Assembly: GCF_030268965.1 (NCBI RefSeq) | Contig: NZ_BSSE01000014.1 | Location: 163,140 to 202,723 of the forward strand | DNA from: Microtetraspora sp. NBRC 16547 | GTDB taxonomy: Bacteria > Actinomycetota > Actinomycetes > Streptosporangiales > Streptosporangiaceae | Reading direction: 5' to 3' | DNA length: 39,584 bases | The notes under the pieces: model-generated | The model's database searches: none | Told to the model about the DNA's origin: nothing | The model's input: only the letters and a program-made list of their open reading frames with translations | Translations under genes and position numbers: made by a program | In this document: one piece after another, positions 23,196 to 29,342 of the stretch | Numbering within the stretch: position 1 is the first letter of the stretch | Layout of the letters: the number at the start of each line of letters is the position of its first letter

Positions 23196-25667
23196 TCAAA
23201 GCCCCTTGCACTGCCCGGTCTTGGGACCGGACACGGTGTTGACCTTGCCGTTGTTCGTCGGCGCCGGGGAGTTTCCGCTGCAGCTCAACTGCCCGCTGAT
23301 CCGGTTACCGGACACGACCGGTGCTTCGGTCACCCGGTTGTCGGTCAAGCTGACCGGACCGCTCACCGTGGAGTCCAGGATGGTGAGCTTGTCGGTGGCA
23401 TCGCTGACCGTCACCGGACCACTGACAGTCGTCTGGTTCAGCGAGACACCGGCGGCCTTCGAGGCGCTGATCGGCCCGCTGACATTGGCGCCGGTCGCGT
23501 AGAGGCTCGCGCCCTTCTGCACCGTGACCGGCCCGGAGACTGCTGCTCCGTCCAGGCAGGTGACGCCGGAACTCACCTTGAGGGGTCCAGCGTGGCGGCC
23601 GGTGATCGTGACCGTGCACGCGGGCCCGGTGTGGGCGGCCAGCGGGATCGCTACGGTGACTGCCGTGCCGGTCGTCTCGCCGGTGATGACGAGGTCCGCG
23701 CTCGTCGCGCCCCCTTGCGCTGCGTCAGCGGGCACCGCGAACCCGACGGTTGCACGGCCGACCTCGTCGGTGTTGTCGGTGCTCGCGCCGGCCGTGGCGT
23801 CGACCGTGAACGTACCGACCGCTTGGCCGGCGAACGTAGCCGTGACCTTCTCATCCTTCGGCTCGTTGCTGGTGAACGCCAGCGACGACAGGTCGACCGT
23901 CACCGTGTCTCCCGCCTTGAAGCCATCCTGGGGCGCGTCGAACCGCACACCGACCGCGCGCTGCGCGTAATCCGGAGCGACGGGGGAGTTCTCCCCCAGG
24001 TAGGCGACCATGGACTGAAGGTCGACCTGGCCGGTGTCCCGCTTATCTGCCCCTTCGTTCAGGGTGCTGAAGTTGTCCCCTCCCGAGGCGAGGAACGAGT
24101 TCACGACCACGCGGTAGGACTTGGCCGGGTCCAGCGGCTTTCCATCGAGGGTGACCGAGGTGATGTGCCGGCCCTTAGGCGCGGTCGGGTCGTAGGTGTA
24201 GAAGAGTCCCTTGGACACGCCGAGCTTGAGGAACGGCCGGCTGGCCCCCTCGGGCTGCCACTGCTCCTCGAGCACCTGGGCGATCTGCTCACCGGTCAGG
24301 GTCATCGTGACCAGGGTGTTGGCGAACGGCTGGACTTCGGCCGCCTCCTTGTAGGTGACGGTGCCGTCTTCCTTGCCTACGACCCGGTACCTCATGTCCG
24401 TACGGAGCCCGCCCGGGTTCATGAAAGCGATCTCAGTGGATGGGTCGGTGGTGCGAGCACCCGCGAGTTGCGCGTCGGCGACGAGGTTGCCCAGGGTCGA
24501 CTCACCGCCGCGGTTCTCGGTCGTGCCGTTGGACTGGCGGGCCCGGTTGAAGTCCGCGGTGATCTCACCGAGCTTGCGCGCGCCCTCCCTCTTGGCCACC
24601 TCGACGGCGTCATCCACGATTCCCTTGGCCGTCGGATCCGGGCCGTAGAGGGGCTTCCACGAGCCGTCCGCCTGCTTCTCGGTCAGCGGGACGATCTCCG
24701 AGTCGACGTTGACCGCTTGCTTCTTGGCCTTGTCGTACGTGAACGTGATCTTGTTGAGGTTGTAGCCGTACTGACCCGCCGACACGACCGGGCGCACGGT
24801 CACCGGACGCTTCTCGTCCTGCCACGCCTTGACCGGGACCCTGTGGTCGTATGCCAGGTGGGTGTGGCCGGAGATGATCGCGTCGAAGTTCTTGTCGACC
24901 CCGTTCACGATCTTGCCGAAGTCGCTCGTCGGGTCGGTCGCCGACTCGTATTGCGTGGTGGAGGCACCTTCGTGGACGAGCAGCACGACGATGTCGGCCC
25001 CCTCCTTGGCCTTCAGCTCGTCAGCGACCTGGTTGACCGCGCTTGGGATGTCCAGGATGTCGAGCATGGAGATGCCCGCGGGGGTGACGAGTTCGTCGAG
25101 GTGCTCGGTCACCGCACCGACGAAGCCGACCTTGACCCCGTCGACCTCCTTGACCCAGGACTCAGTGAGCTCCTTGTACCTGTCCTGGAGCTCCTTCTTG
25201 ACCTTGACATTGGCACCGATGTATTCCCACGTGGCCCGCGGGATGACCCGGTTCATCAGGTCGTCGTAGCCCCGGTCGAACTCGTGGTTGCCGACCGCGC
25301 TGACCTCGAGGCCGGCCGCGTTGAGCGCGTCGATGGTCGGGTTGTCCTGCTGGATGAACGAGGTGAACGTCGAGGCACCGATCAGGTCCCCCGCCGCGGC
25401 GAAGATGGTATTGGGGTTTTCTGCCCTCATCCCCTTGACCGCGGTCGCCAGCGCTGCGGCTCCCGCTTCCTGACCGTTCGCCTCCAGCCGGCCATGGAAG
25501 TCGTTGATCCCGAGGATGTCGATCTCGACAGAGTCATTGGCGAGTGCCGCCGGCGCGCCGATCAGGCCCCCCGCCATCGTGGCTATTACGACCAACGGAG
25601 CCAGACGCCTCCGCAGGCGCGTACGGGGTCCCCCGTGAGTTCGGGGAGATCTAGCAAAGGAAAACAT
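23196..25667 (-). CDS. Secreted bifunctional metallophosphatase/5'-nucleotidase (UshA/CD73-like)
   Basis: About 823 residues from the ATG at 25667; ATG 25679 and TTG 25685 are alternatives and none has a clear ribosome site. An Arg-rich n-region and hydrophobic core (RLRRRLAPLVVIATMAGGL, cleavage after ALA) form a Sec or Tat signal peptide. The calcineurin-like metal site is in GINDFHGR, GDLIGAS, VGNHEFDRG and SGHTHLAYD. The 5'-nucleotidase C domain is at ~370-570 (NPGGLRTDM, NSFLASGGDNFS). The last ~180 residues form Ig-like/beta repeats with a recurring VSGPVTV motif and four Cys. It likely releases phosphate and nucleosides from extracellular nucleotides. No PHO box was seen. Confidence 0.92.
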   Translation of the reverse strand: MFSFARSPRTHGGPRTRLRRRLAPLVVIATMAGGLIGAPAALANDSVEIDILGINDFHGRLEANGQEAGAAALATAVKGMRAENPNTIFAAAGDLIGASTFTSFIQQDNPTIDALNAAGLEVSAVGNHEFDRGYDDLMNRVIPRATWEYIGANVKVKKELQDRYKELTESWVKEVDGVKVGFVGAVTEHLDELVTPAGISMLDILDIPSAVNQVADELKAKEGADIVVLLVHEGASTTQYESATDPTSDFGKIVNGVDKNFDAIISGHTHLAYDHRVPVKAWQDEKRPVTVRPVVSAGQYGYNLNKITFTYDKAKKQAVNVDSEIVPLTEKQADGSWKPLYGPDPTAKGIVDDAVEVAKREGARKLGEITADFNRARQSNGTTENRGGESTLGNLVADAQLAGARTTDPSTEIAFMNPGGLRTDMRYRVVGKEDGTVTYKEAAEVQPFANTLVTMTLTGEQIAQVLEEQWQPEGASRPFLKLGVSKGLFYTYDPTAPKGRHITSVTLDGKPLDPAKSYRVVVNSFLASGGDNFSTLNEGADKRDTGQVDLQSMVAYLGENSPVAPDYAQRAVGVRFDAPQDGFKAGDTVTVDLSSLAFTSNEPKDEKVTATFAGQAVGTFTVDATAGASTDNTDEVGRATVGFAVPADAAQGGATSADLVITGETTGTAVTVAIPLAAHTGPACTVTITGRHAGPLKVSSGVTCLDGAAVSGPVTVQKGASLYATGANVSGPISASKAAGVSLNQTTVSGPVTVSDATDKLTILDSTVSGPVSLTDNRVTEAPVVSGNRISGQLSCSGNSPAPTNNGKVNTVSGPKTGQCKGL

Positions 25668-25775
25668 AGGGCATAGCATTGCCAAGGGGAAGCAAAAGGG
25701 CCAGTTGGTGGTGCGAGTCAGCGGCCCCGGAGTTCAAGGGCAAAATGCACGATTTGCACCACGCCACCCGGGTGG

Positions 25776-26258
25776 TCACAATGCCTCGGCAGGCAGATAA
25801 GCCGTTCGCCTGTTCCTGCGGGCCCGACGAGCCGAGGGGATCCGGCCCGCGGTGCTGGCAGGCAGCCGCGCCGCGGCGTCTTCCCAGCTGAAGAACTCCA
25901 CATCGTCGAGCTCGGCCGTCTGCATACGGATGGCGGCCGGGTCGGCGATTGTGCCGCCGTCAAAGAGGAAGTTCATCATGGTGCGGGGACGCTGTCCCAT
26001 GGGCGGCGCCCAGTCGACCACGAGCAGATCTCCCACCTGGACCGTGAGGCCGAGTTCCTCGGCGATCTCGCGAGCGGCGCACTCGTGTGGCGCTTCGTTC
26101 GCCTCGACGATCCCCCCGGGGATCGCCCAGTACGGCCGGTAGTTCGGTTTGACCAGCAGAACACGATCCTGGTCATCCGTCAGCAGCACGCATGCCGACA
26201 TGTAGGCCGTGGGCAGGCTCGCGTACCATTCCGGCGGATCCAGGTAGCCCTTGCTCAT
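25776..26258 (-). CDS. NUDIX hydrolase
   Basis: 160 residues. The Nudix box begins GGIVEANEAPHECAAREIAE and continues ELGL (residues ~48-71), with the REXXEE metal-binding core intact. Upstream YMSACVLLTDDQDRVLLVKP is the first beta strands. Such enzymes hydrolyse nucleoside diphosphate-X compounds with Mg2+; substrate unknown. The C-terminal 25 residues are Arg-rich and may be disordered. A leaderless promoter fits the start (TAGCGT six bases before the ATG). The remnant of an XRE-type regulator lies just upstream, and in related genomes such a regulator often precedes a NUDIX gene. Confidence 0.9.
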   Translation of the reverse strand: MSKGYLDPPEWYASLPTAYMSACVLLTDDQDRVLLVKPNYRPYWAIPGGIVEANEAPHECAAREIAEELGLTVQVGDLLVVDWAPPMGQRPRTMMNFLFDGGTIADPAAIRMQTAELDDVEFFSWEDAAARLPASTAGRIPSARRARRNRRTAYLPAEAL

Positions 26259-26264
26259 CCGGTC

Positions 26265-26294
26265 ACGCTACCCGCAGGTCGTGCACACCCTCAA
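26265..26294 (-). promoter_or_regulatory. Leaderless promoter of the NUDIX gene
   Basis: On the minus strand TTGAGG (26294-26289), an 18-base spacer and TAGCGT (26270-26265) are followed after six bases by the ATG at 26258. The -35 overlaps the tail of the upstream regulator remnant, so the NUDIX gene has its own promoter independent of that lost partner. Confidence 0.55.
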
Positions 26295-26519
26295 ACACCA
26301 GGCACGGGCCCATGTGAGGTGACCTGCCGGGCCAGATCGGCGAGGCGAGCACGCACCCGGCGCGAACGTATCTGCCGGGCGAGTCCCACAGCACGTAGGC
26401 CGAGAGCGGCCGCCTGGTCCAGGGCTCCGGCACGCGCGTGAGCCGTCGCGATAAGCGCCGTGTGCAGAGCACGGGTACGAATCAGCGACCGCGACCGGTC
26501 GCTTCGTCCGGCGTAGGCC
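26291..26519 (-). pseudogene. C-terminal fragment of an XRE/TPR-type regulator
   Basis: One minus-strand frame gives about 75 residues: RSDRSRSLIRTRALHTALIA, HARAGALDQAAALGLRAVGL, ARQIRSRRVRARLADLARQV. This matches the tail of actinomycete helix-turn-helix regulators with TPR-like C-terminal helices (pattern AHARAGNxEEAxxLGxxAVxLA). The homology begins about where the ECF41 gene ends (stop 26539), so the 5' part of the gene is gone. Recognised by pattern, not alignment. Confidence 0.6.
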
Positions 26520-26538
26520 ATCCTGGGTGAGCAGCGCG

Positions 26539-27474
26539 TCAGCCCGTCGTCCACGGCCGGAGCTTGTCGGGGTTGCGTACTGCCCAGAGGTGCTTGATCC
26601 GGTCGCCTGCGACCTCGAACGCCATCACCACCACGGTGACGCCGTCTTGCTGAGCCACCAGACCGGTCTGGCCGTTGACCGTACGCTCCAGGATCGTCAG
26701 GTCGGGTGCCTTGCCGGCGATATCGACCAAGTAGCGCGCGATCTGCTCGCCACCGTCAACGGGGCGGAGCACAGCGGCGGCGAGGCCGCCGCCGTCGGCG
26801 ATCGCCGTGGCGTCGGGGTCGAGGAGGCCGATGAGGGCGTCGATGTCCTTGGCCTCCCAGGCCTGCTTGAAGTCCCTGACGATCCGGGCCTGCCGGGATG
26901 CCGGGGTCGCGGGAGCCTGCGCGGCGCGGATGCGGCGGCGGGCCGAGGAGGCCAGCTGGCGGCAGGCCGCCGGGGTACGGCCGACGATGTCGGCCACTTC
27001 GGCGAAGGAGTAGCGGAAGACGTCGTGCAGGATGAACGCGACGCGCTCGGCCGGGGTCATCGACTCGAGCACGACGAGGAAAGCCATGTTGACCGACTCA
27101 TCCAGGGTGACCCGGTCGGCCGGGTCGACCATGGCGCCGCCCGGCCGCCCGCTGATCCACTCCGTACGATCGGGCAGCGGCTCCGGGATCCACTCGCCCA
27201 TATAGCTCTCGCGCCGGACCCGTGCCGAGCCGAGCAGGTCCAGGCAGATGCGGCTGGCGACCTTCGTCAACCACGCGCCGGGCGACTCGATCGCCTCCTG
27301 TTGCTGCCGCGACATGGCGTACCAGCGAGCGTACGTCTCTTGTACGACATCCTCGGCATCGGCCAGGGAGCCCAGCAGCCGGTACGCCAGATTGATCAGC
27401 TGACGCCGCTCGCTCATGATCGCGGTCAGGCTCGGATCGAGCCGGCCGCCTCCTGGCTCGGATGGGGTGGTCAT
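26539..27474 (-). CDS. sigJ: ECF41-family RNA polymerase sigma factor (SigJ-like)
   Basis: 311 residues from the ATG at 27474 (AAGGAAAG 12-19 bases upstream); an ATG at 27501 is in frame. Region 2 is at ~20-90 (RRQLINLAYRLLGSLADAEDVVQETYARW), followed by the WIPEPLP motif. Region 4 is at ~135-190 (ESMTPAERVAFILHDVFRYSF, GRTPAACRQLASSARRRI). A SnoaL-like C-terminal domain has DGGG and the closing NPDKLRPW, the hallmark of ECF41. In that family the C-terminal domain replaces an anti-sigma factor, and the sigma recognises TGTCACA-N16-CGTC-like promoters. Exactly such a promoter stands upstream of this gene and, mirrored, upstream of the YceI gene, implying autoregulation and a YceI target. Confidence 0.93.
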   Translation of the reverse strand: MTTPSEPGGGRLDPSLTAIMSERRQLINLAYRLLGSLADAEDVVQETYARWYAMSRQQQEAIESPGAWLTKVASRICLDLLGSARVRRESYMGEWIPEPLPDRTEWISGRPGGAMVDPADRVTLDESVNMAFLVVLESMTPAERVAFILHDVFRYSFAEVADIVGRTPAACRQLASSARRRIRAAQAPATPASRQARIVRDFKQAWEAKDIDALIGLLDPDATAIADGGGLAAAVLRPVDGGEQIARYLVDIAGKAPDLTILERTVNGQTGLVAQQDGVTVVVMAFEVAGDRIKHLWAVRNPDKLRPWTTG

Positions 27475-27517
27475 GGTGTCGCCGACTTTCCTTCGGTGCA
27501 TCTGCTCTCACCAGATC

Positions 27518-27544
27518 GACGAGACAGCGCACCGAATTGTGAGG
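27518..27544 (-). promoter_or_regulatory. ECF41-type promoter of the sigma gene
   Basis: On the minus strand CCTCACA (27544-27538), 16 bases, then CGTC (27521-27518). Known ECF41 promoters read TGTCACA-N16-CGTC; five of seven -35 bases and all -10 bases agree, with the exact spacing. Predicted start near 27512, giving an ~37-base leader to the ATG at 27474. Confidence 0.75.
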
Positions 27545-27555
27545 TTGGCGCGTCG

Positions 27556-27582
27556 CCTCACATTCCGAGGGATTGTCTCGTC
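27556..27582 (+). promoter_or_regulatory. ECF41-type promoter of the yceI-like gene
   Basis: CCTCACA (27556-27562), 16 bases, CGTC (27579-27582): the same element as the sigma-gene promoter, pointing the other way. The two -35s form an inverted repeat with 11 bases between. The leader to the YceI ATG is about 130 bases, with no clear structure found in it. Confidence 0.75.
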
Positions 27583-27720
27583 GTACTGCTGAGACCAACA
27601 CCATCCAGCTAACAGTAATGCTCAGCGGCACCATGACCGGCTTCCCCGTCCTGCGATATCGCCTCGCCGGCACCCACGCCCACATTCGGCATACCTCTTC
27701 CCCTCTAGGAGTGACCAAGC

Positions 27721-28266
27721 ATGTCAACCATGACCAAGCTCAGCGAGCTGACCGGCGACTACGCGCTCGACACCGCCCACACGCGGATCGGGTTCGTCGC
27801 CCGGCACGCGATGGCCACCAGGGTGCGCGGGAAGTTCGACGAGTTCGAGGGAAGCGCGTACCTGGACGGCGACGACCCGTCGAAGTCCAGCGCACGACTC
27901 ACGATCCAGGCGAAGAGCATCCAGACCCACAACCGGCAGCGCGACGACCAGCTGCGCAGCACGTTTCTGGACACGGACAACCACCCCACCATCACCTTCA
28001 TCTCGGCCAAGATGGAGCAGATCGACGAGACCACCTTCAAGGTCACCGGTGACCTGACCATCCGCGGCGTGACCAAACCGGTCACTGTGGACTTCGAACT
28101 GACCGGCGCCGAGAACGACCCGCGGGGCAACTTCCGGGTCGGCTTCAAGGGCAGCGCCACGATCAACCGCAACGACTGGGGCGTGAACTGGAACGCCGCG
28201 ACCGCTTTCCTGGTCAGCCCGAAGGTGACGCTGGAGTTCGACGTCGCCGCGATCCGGCAGTCCTGA
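27721..28266 (+). CDS. YceI family protein (polyisoprenoid-binding lipocalin-like)
   Basis: 181 residues from the ATG at 27721 (AGGAG nine bases upstream). The YceI beta-barrel is clear: GDYALDTAHTRIGFVARHA, VRGKFDEFEGSAYL, IQTHNRQRDDQLRSTFLD, HPTITFISAKM, GDLTIRGVTKPVTVDFEL and the closing FLVSPKVTLEFDVAA. Family members bind isoprenoid lipids such as ubiquinone precursors. No signal peptide is seen, so it acts in the cytoplasm or at the membrane's inner face. It is divergent from the ECF41 sigma factor and carries an ECF41-type promoter, so it is the probable regulon member. Confidence 0.93.
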   Translation: MSTMTKLSELTGDYALDTAHTRIGFVARHAMATRVRGKFDEFEGSAYLDGDDPSKSSARLTIQAKSIQTHNRQRDDQLRSTFLDTDNHPTITFISAKMEQIDETTFKVTGDLTIRGVTKPVTVDFELTGAENDPRGNFRVGFKGSATINRNDWGVNWNAATAFLVSPKVTLEFDVAAIRQS

Positions 28267-28287
28267 CAAGGCCGGTTTCGGGGTTCC

Positions 28288-28371
28288 CTCGGCCGCCGCG
28301 AAGTCGGCTCCGCGACGGACGAGGATGCTGATCACGGCGGGGGTGAGGGCTCGCAGCAGGGCCTCGTCCAC
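28288..28371 (-). pseudogene. N-terminal stub of an ECF42 sigma factor
   Basis: A GTG at 28371, six bases past the stop of the DGPF/YCII gene on the same strand, opens 28 codons VDEALLRALTPAVISILVRR then GADFAAAE. This is the conserved beginning of ECF42 (YCII-associated) sigma factors, in which AAAE is normally followed by DAVQDAL. Here the sequence diverges right after AAAE and runs into the YceI 3' region. The rest of the roughly 400-residue sigma factor is missing. Confidence 0.75.
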
Positions 28372-28377
28372 CGTGCG

Positions 28378-28788
28378 TCACTCCGTGATGGTCGGGCACG
28401 CGGTCAGAAACGGGCGCACCTCGAGCCACTCGTGAATCGGCTTCCCACCCGCACCCGGAGCCGCGGACAACTCGCCGGCCAGCTCGAGCGCCCGCTCGTA
28501 GGTCTCGACGTCGATCACCATCCAGCCGGCGATCAGGTCCTTGGTCTCCGCGAACGGGCCGTCGGTGACCGGCGGCCGCCCCTCGCCGTCGTAGCGGACG
28601 AACGTGCCCTCCGGGGAGAGCGCCTGACTGTCGACGAACTCGCCGGTGCCCTCAAGCCGAGCGGCGAAGTCCTGCATGTACTGCACGTGGGCCGAAAGCT
28701 CCTCCGGCGTCCACTGGTCCATCGGCACGTCGTTGACCGATGCCGGCGCGCCCCGGTAGTGCTTGAGCAGCAGGTACTTGGCCATCAT
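28378..28788 (-). CDS. YCII/DGPF domain protein, ECF42-associated
   Basis: 136 residues from the ATG at 28788, or the next codon ATG at 28785, with AAGGAG just upstream. YciI-like fold: AKYLLLKHYRGAP at the start, ELSAHVQYMQDFAARLEGTG, and the name-giving PPVTDGPFAETKDLIAGWMV, ending IHEWLEVRPFL. DGPF proteins are regularly encoded immediately before ECF42 sigma factors and are believed to act as partners or targets of that sigma. Here the sigma gene follows after six bases but is reduced to 28 codons, so this protein is orphaned. Its biochemical function is unknown. Confidence 0.92.
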   Translation of the reverse strand: MMAKYLLLKHYRGAPASVNDVPMDQWTPEELSAHVQYMQDFAARLEGTGEFVDSQALSPEGTFVRYDGEGRPPVTDGPFAETKDLIAGWMVIDVETYERALELAGELSAAPGAGGKPIHEWLEVRPFLTACPTITE

Positions 28789-29170
28789 GTTCTCCTTCGT
28801 CCGGTACGGCCCATTGTGGCCGTGTTCACTCCGGGGACGAAGCCGCGCGCGGGTTCTCGACATCCCACCGCGACATTTCCTGGCGGACTTCAAAGACTCC
28901 GCGCACTCCGAGGCGCCACAGATCGGCACAGAGAGCCGCTTCGCGTCCGAGGCGCGAAGCGCACGGTGGTGAGCCAGCCCAGCCGCGTCGGATCGCCGCT
29001 TCTCGATCGGCACCCGGTGCGGCCGGCAGGAGTAGGCCTTGTCCGCTGGGCCGACGGCACTGGCGCACGCGGCGTGCCGTCGCTTCGTGAGGAGGATGTC
29101 CGCCCAGAGCGGGCGATGAAGGGAAAGGGGAACAACCGCGCCTTTCCACTCCCAACGTATAGCGCACCGG
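28789..29170. other. 382-base gap without a recognisable gene
   Basis: All six frames here look like antisense or random high-GC sequence. Two dyads are visible: CGCTTCGCG/CGCGAAGCG (28937-28945 and 28953-28961, seven-base loop) and GGAAAGG/CCTTTCC (29122-29128 and 29141-29147). The right end contains TATAGC (29158-29163), a good -10 candidate directly before the RAE. The rest shows nothing I can support. Confidence 0.5.
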
Positions 29171-29189
29171 GGGGCTTGCGGCAAGACCC
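29171..29189 (+). promoter_or_regulatory. Rifamycin-associated element (RAE)
   Basis: GGGGCTTGCGGCAAGACCC is a 19-bp element with the dyad CTTGC-G-GCAAG flanked by G and C runs. It closely matches the RAE motif found upstream of rifamycin-resistance genes (rgt, rph, arr, rox, helR) in actinomycetes, as I recall it from the literature. TATAGC lies seven bases to its left. Downstream come a glycosyltransferase stub and helR, both families known to carry RAEs. Induction by rifamycins is therefore the expected behaviour. Confidence 0.8.
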
Positions 29190-29248
29190 CGGTCGTGCCG
29201 GAGAATCGCTCGCCGAGGCCGGAACCTACGGAATCGGGGGATTACGAA

Positions 29249-29338
29249 GTGCGTGTGTTGTTGTCGACGTATGGGTCGCGCGGGGACGTCGAACCGCTGG
29301 CAGGACTCGCGGTACAAGCGGCCCCAGATCGGAGCTGA
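29249..29338 (+). pseudogene. 5' stub of a rifamycin-type glycosyltransferase, now a 29-codon leader ORF
   Basis: A GTG at 29249 with GGGGGA about six bases upstream opens VRVLLSTYGSRGDVEPLAGL then AVQAAPDRS and a TGA at 29336-29338. The first 23 residues are the unmistakable nucleotide-sugar glycosyltransferase (GT1, UGT-like) start that carries Rgt proteins (GSRGDVEPL). After AVQ about ten family residues are skipped, APD fits again, and the frame ends. It lies 60 bases downstream of the RAE, and its stop is four bases before the helR GTG, so translation would be coupled. Seen: start, homology and stop. Inferred: deletion of the rest of rgt. Confidence 0.7.
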
Positions 29339-29342
29339 TGAC

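Noticed and set aside
23175-25676. An 833-codon open frame on the + strand
   Set aside because: Antisense of the 5'-nucleotidase; Val/Arg/Asp-rich composition typical of a mirror frame and no recognisable domain.
25668-25775. PHO box upstream of the secreted nucleotidase
   Set aside because: No pair of GTTCACC-like 11-bp repeats could be found on either strand.
29253-29342. Longer N-terminus for the HelR-like protein
   Set aside because: The added residues are Cys/Arg-rich and unlike the family; the same DNA codes for the glycosyltransferase stub in another frame.
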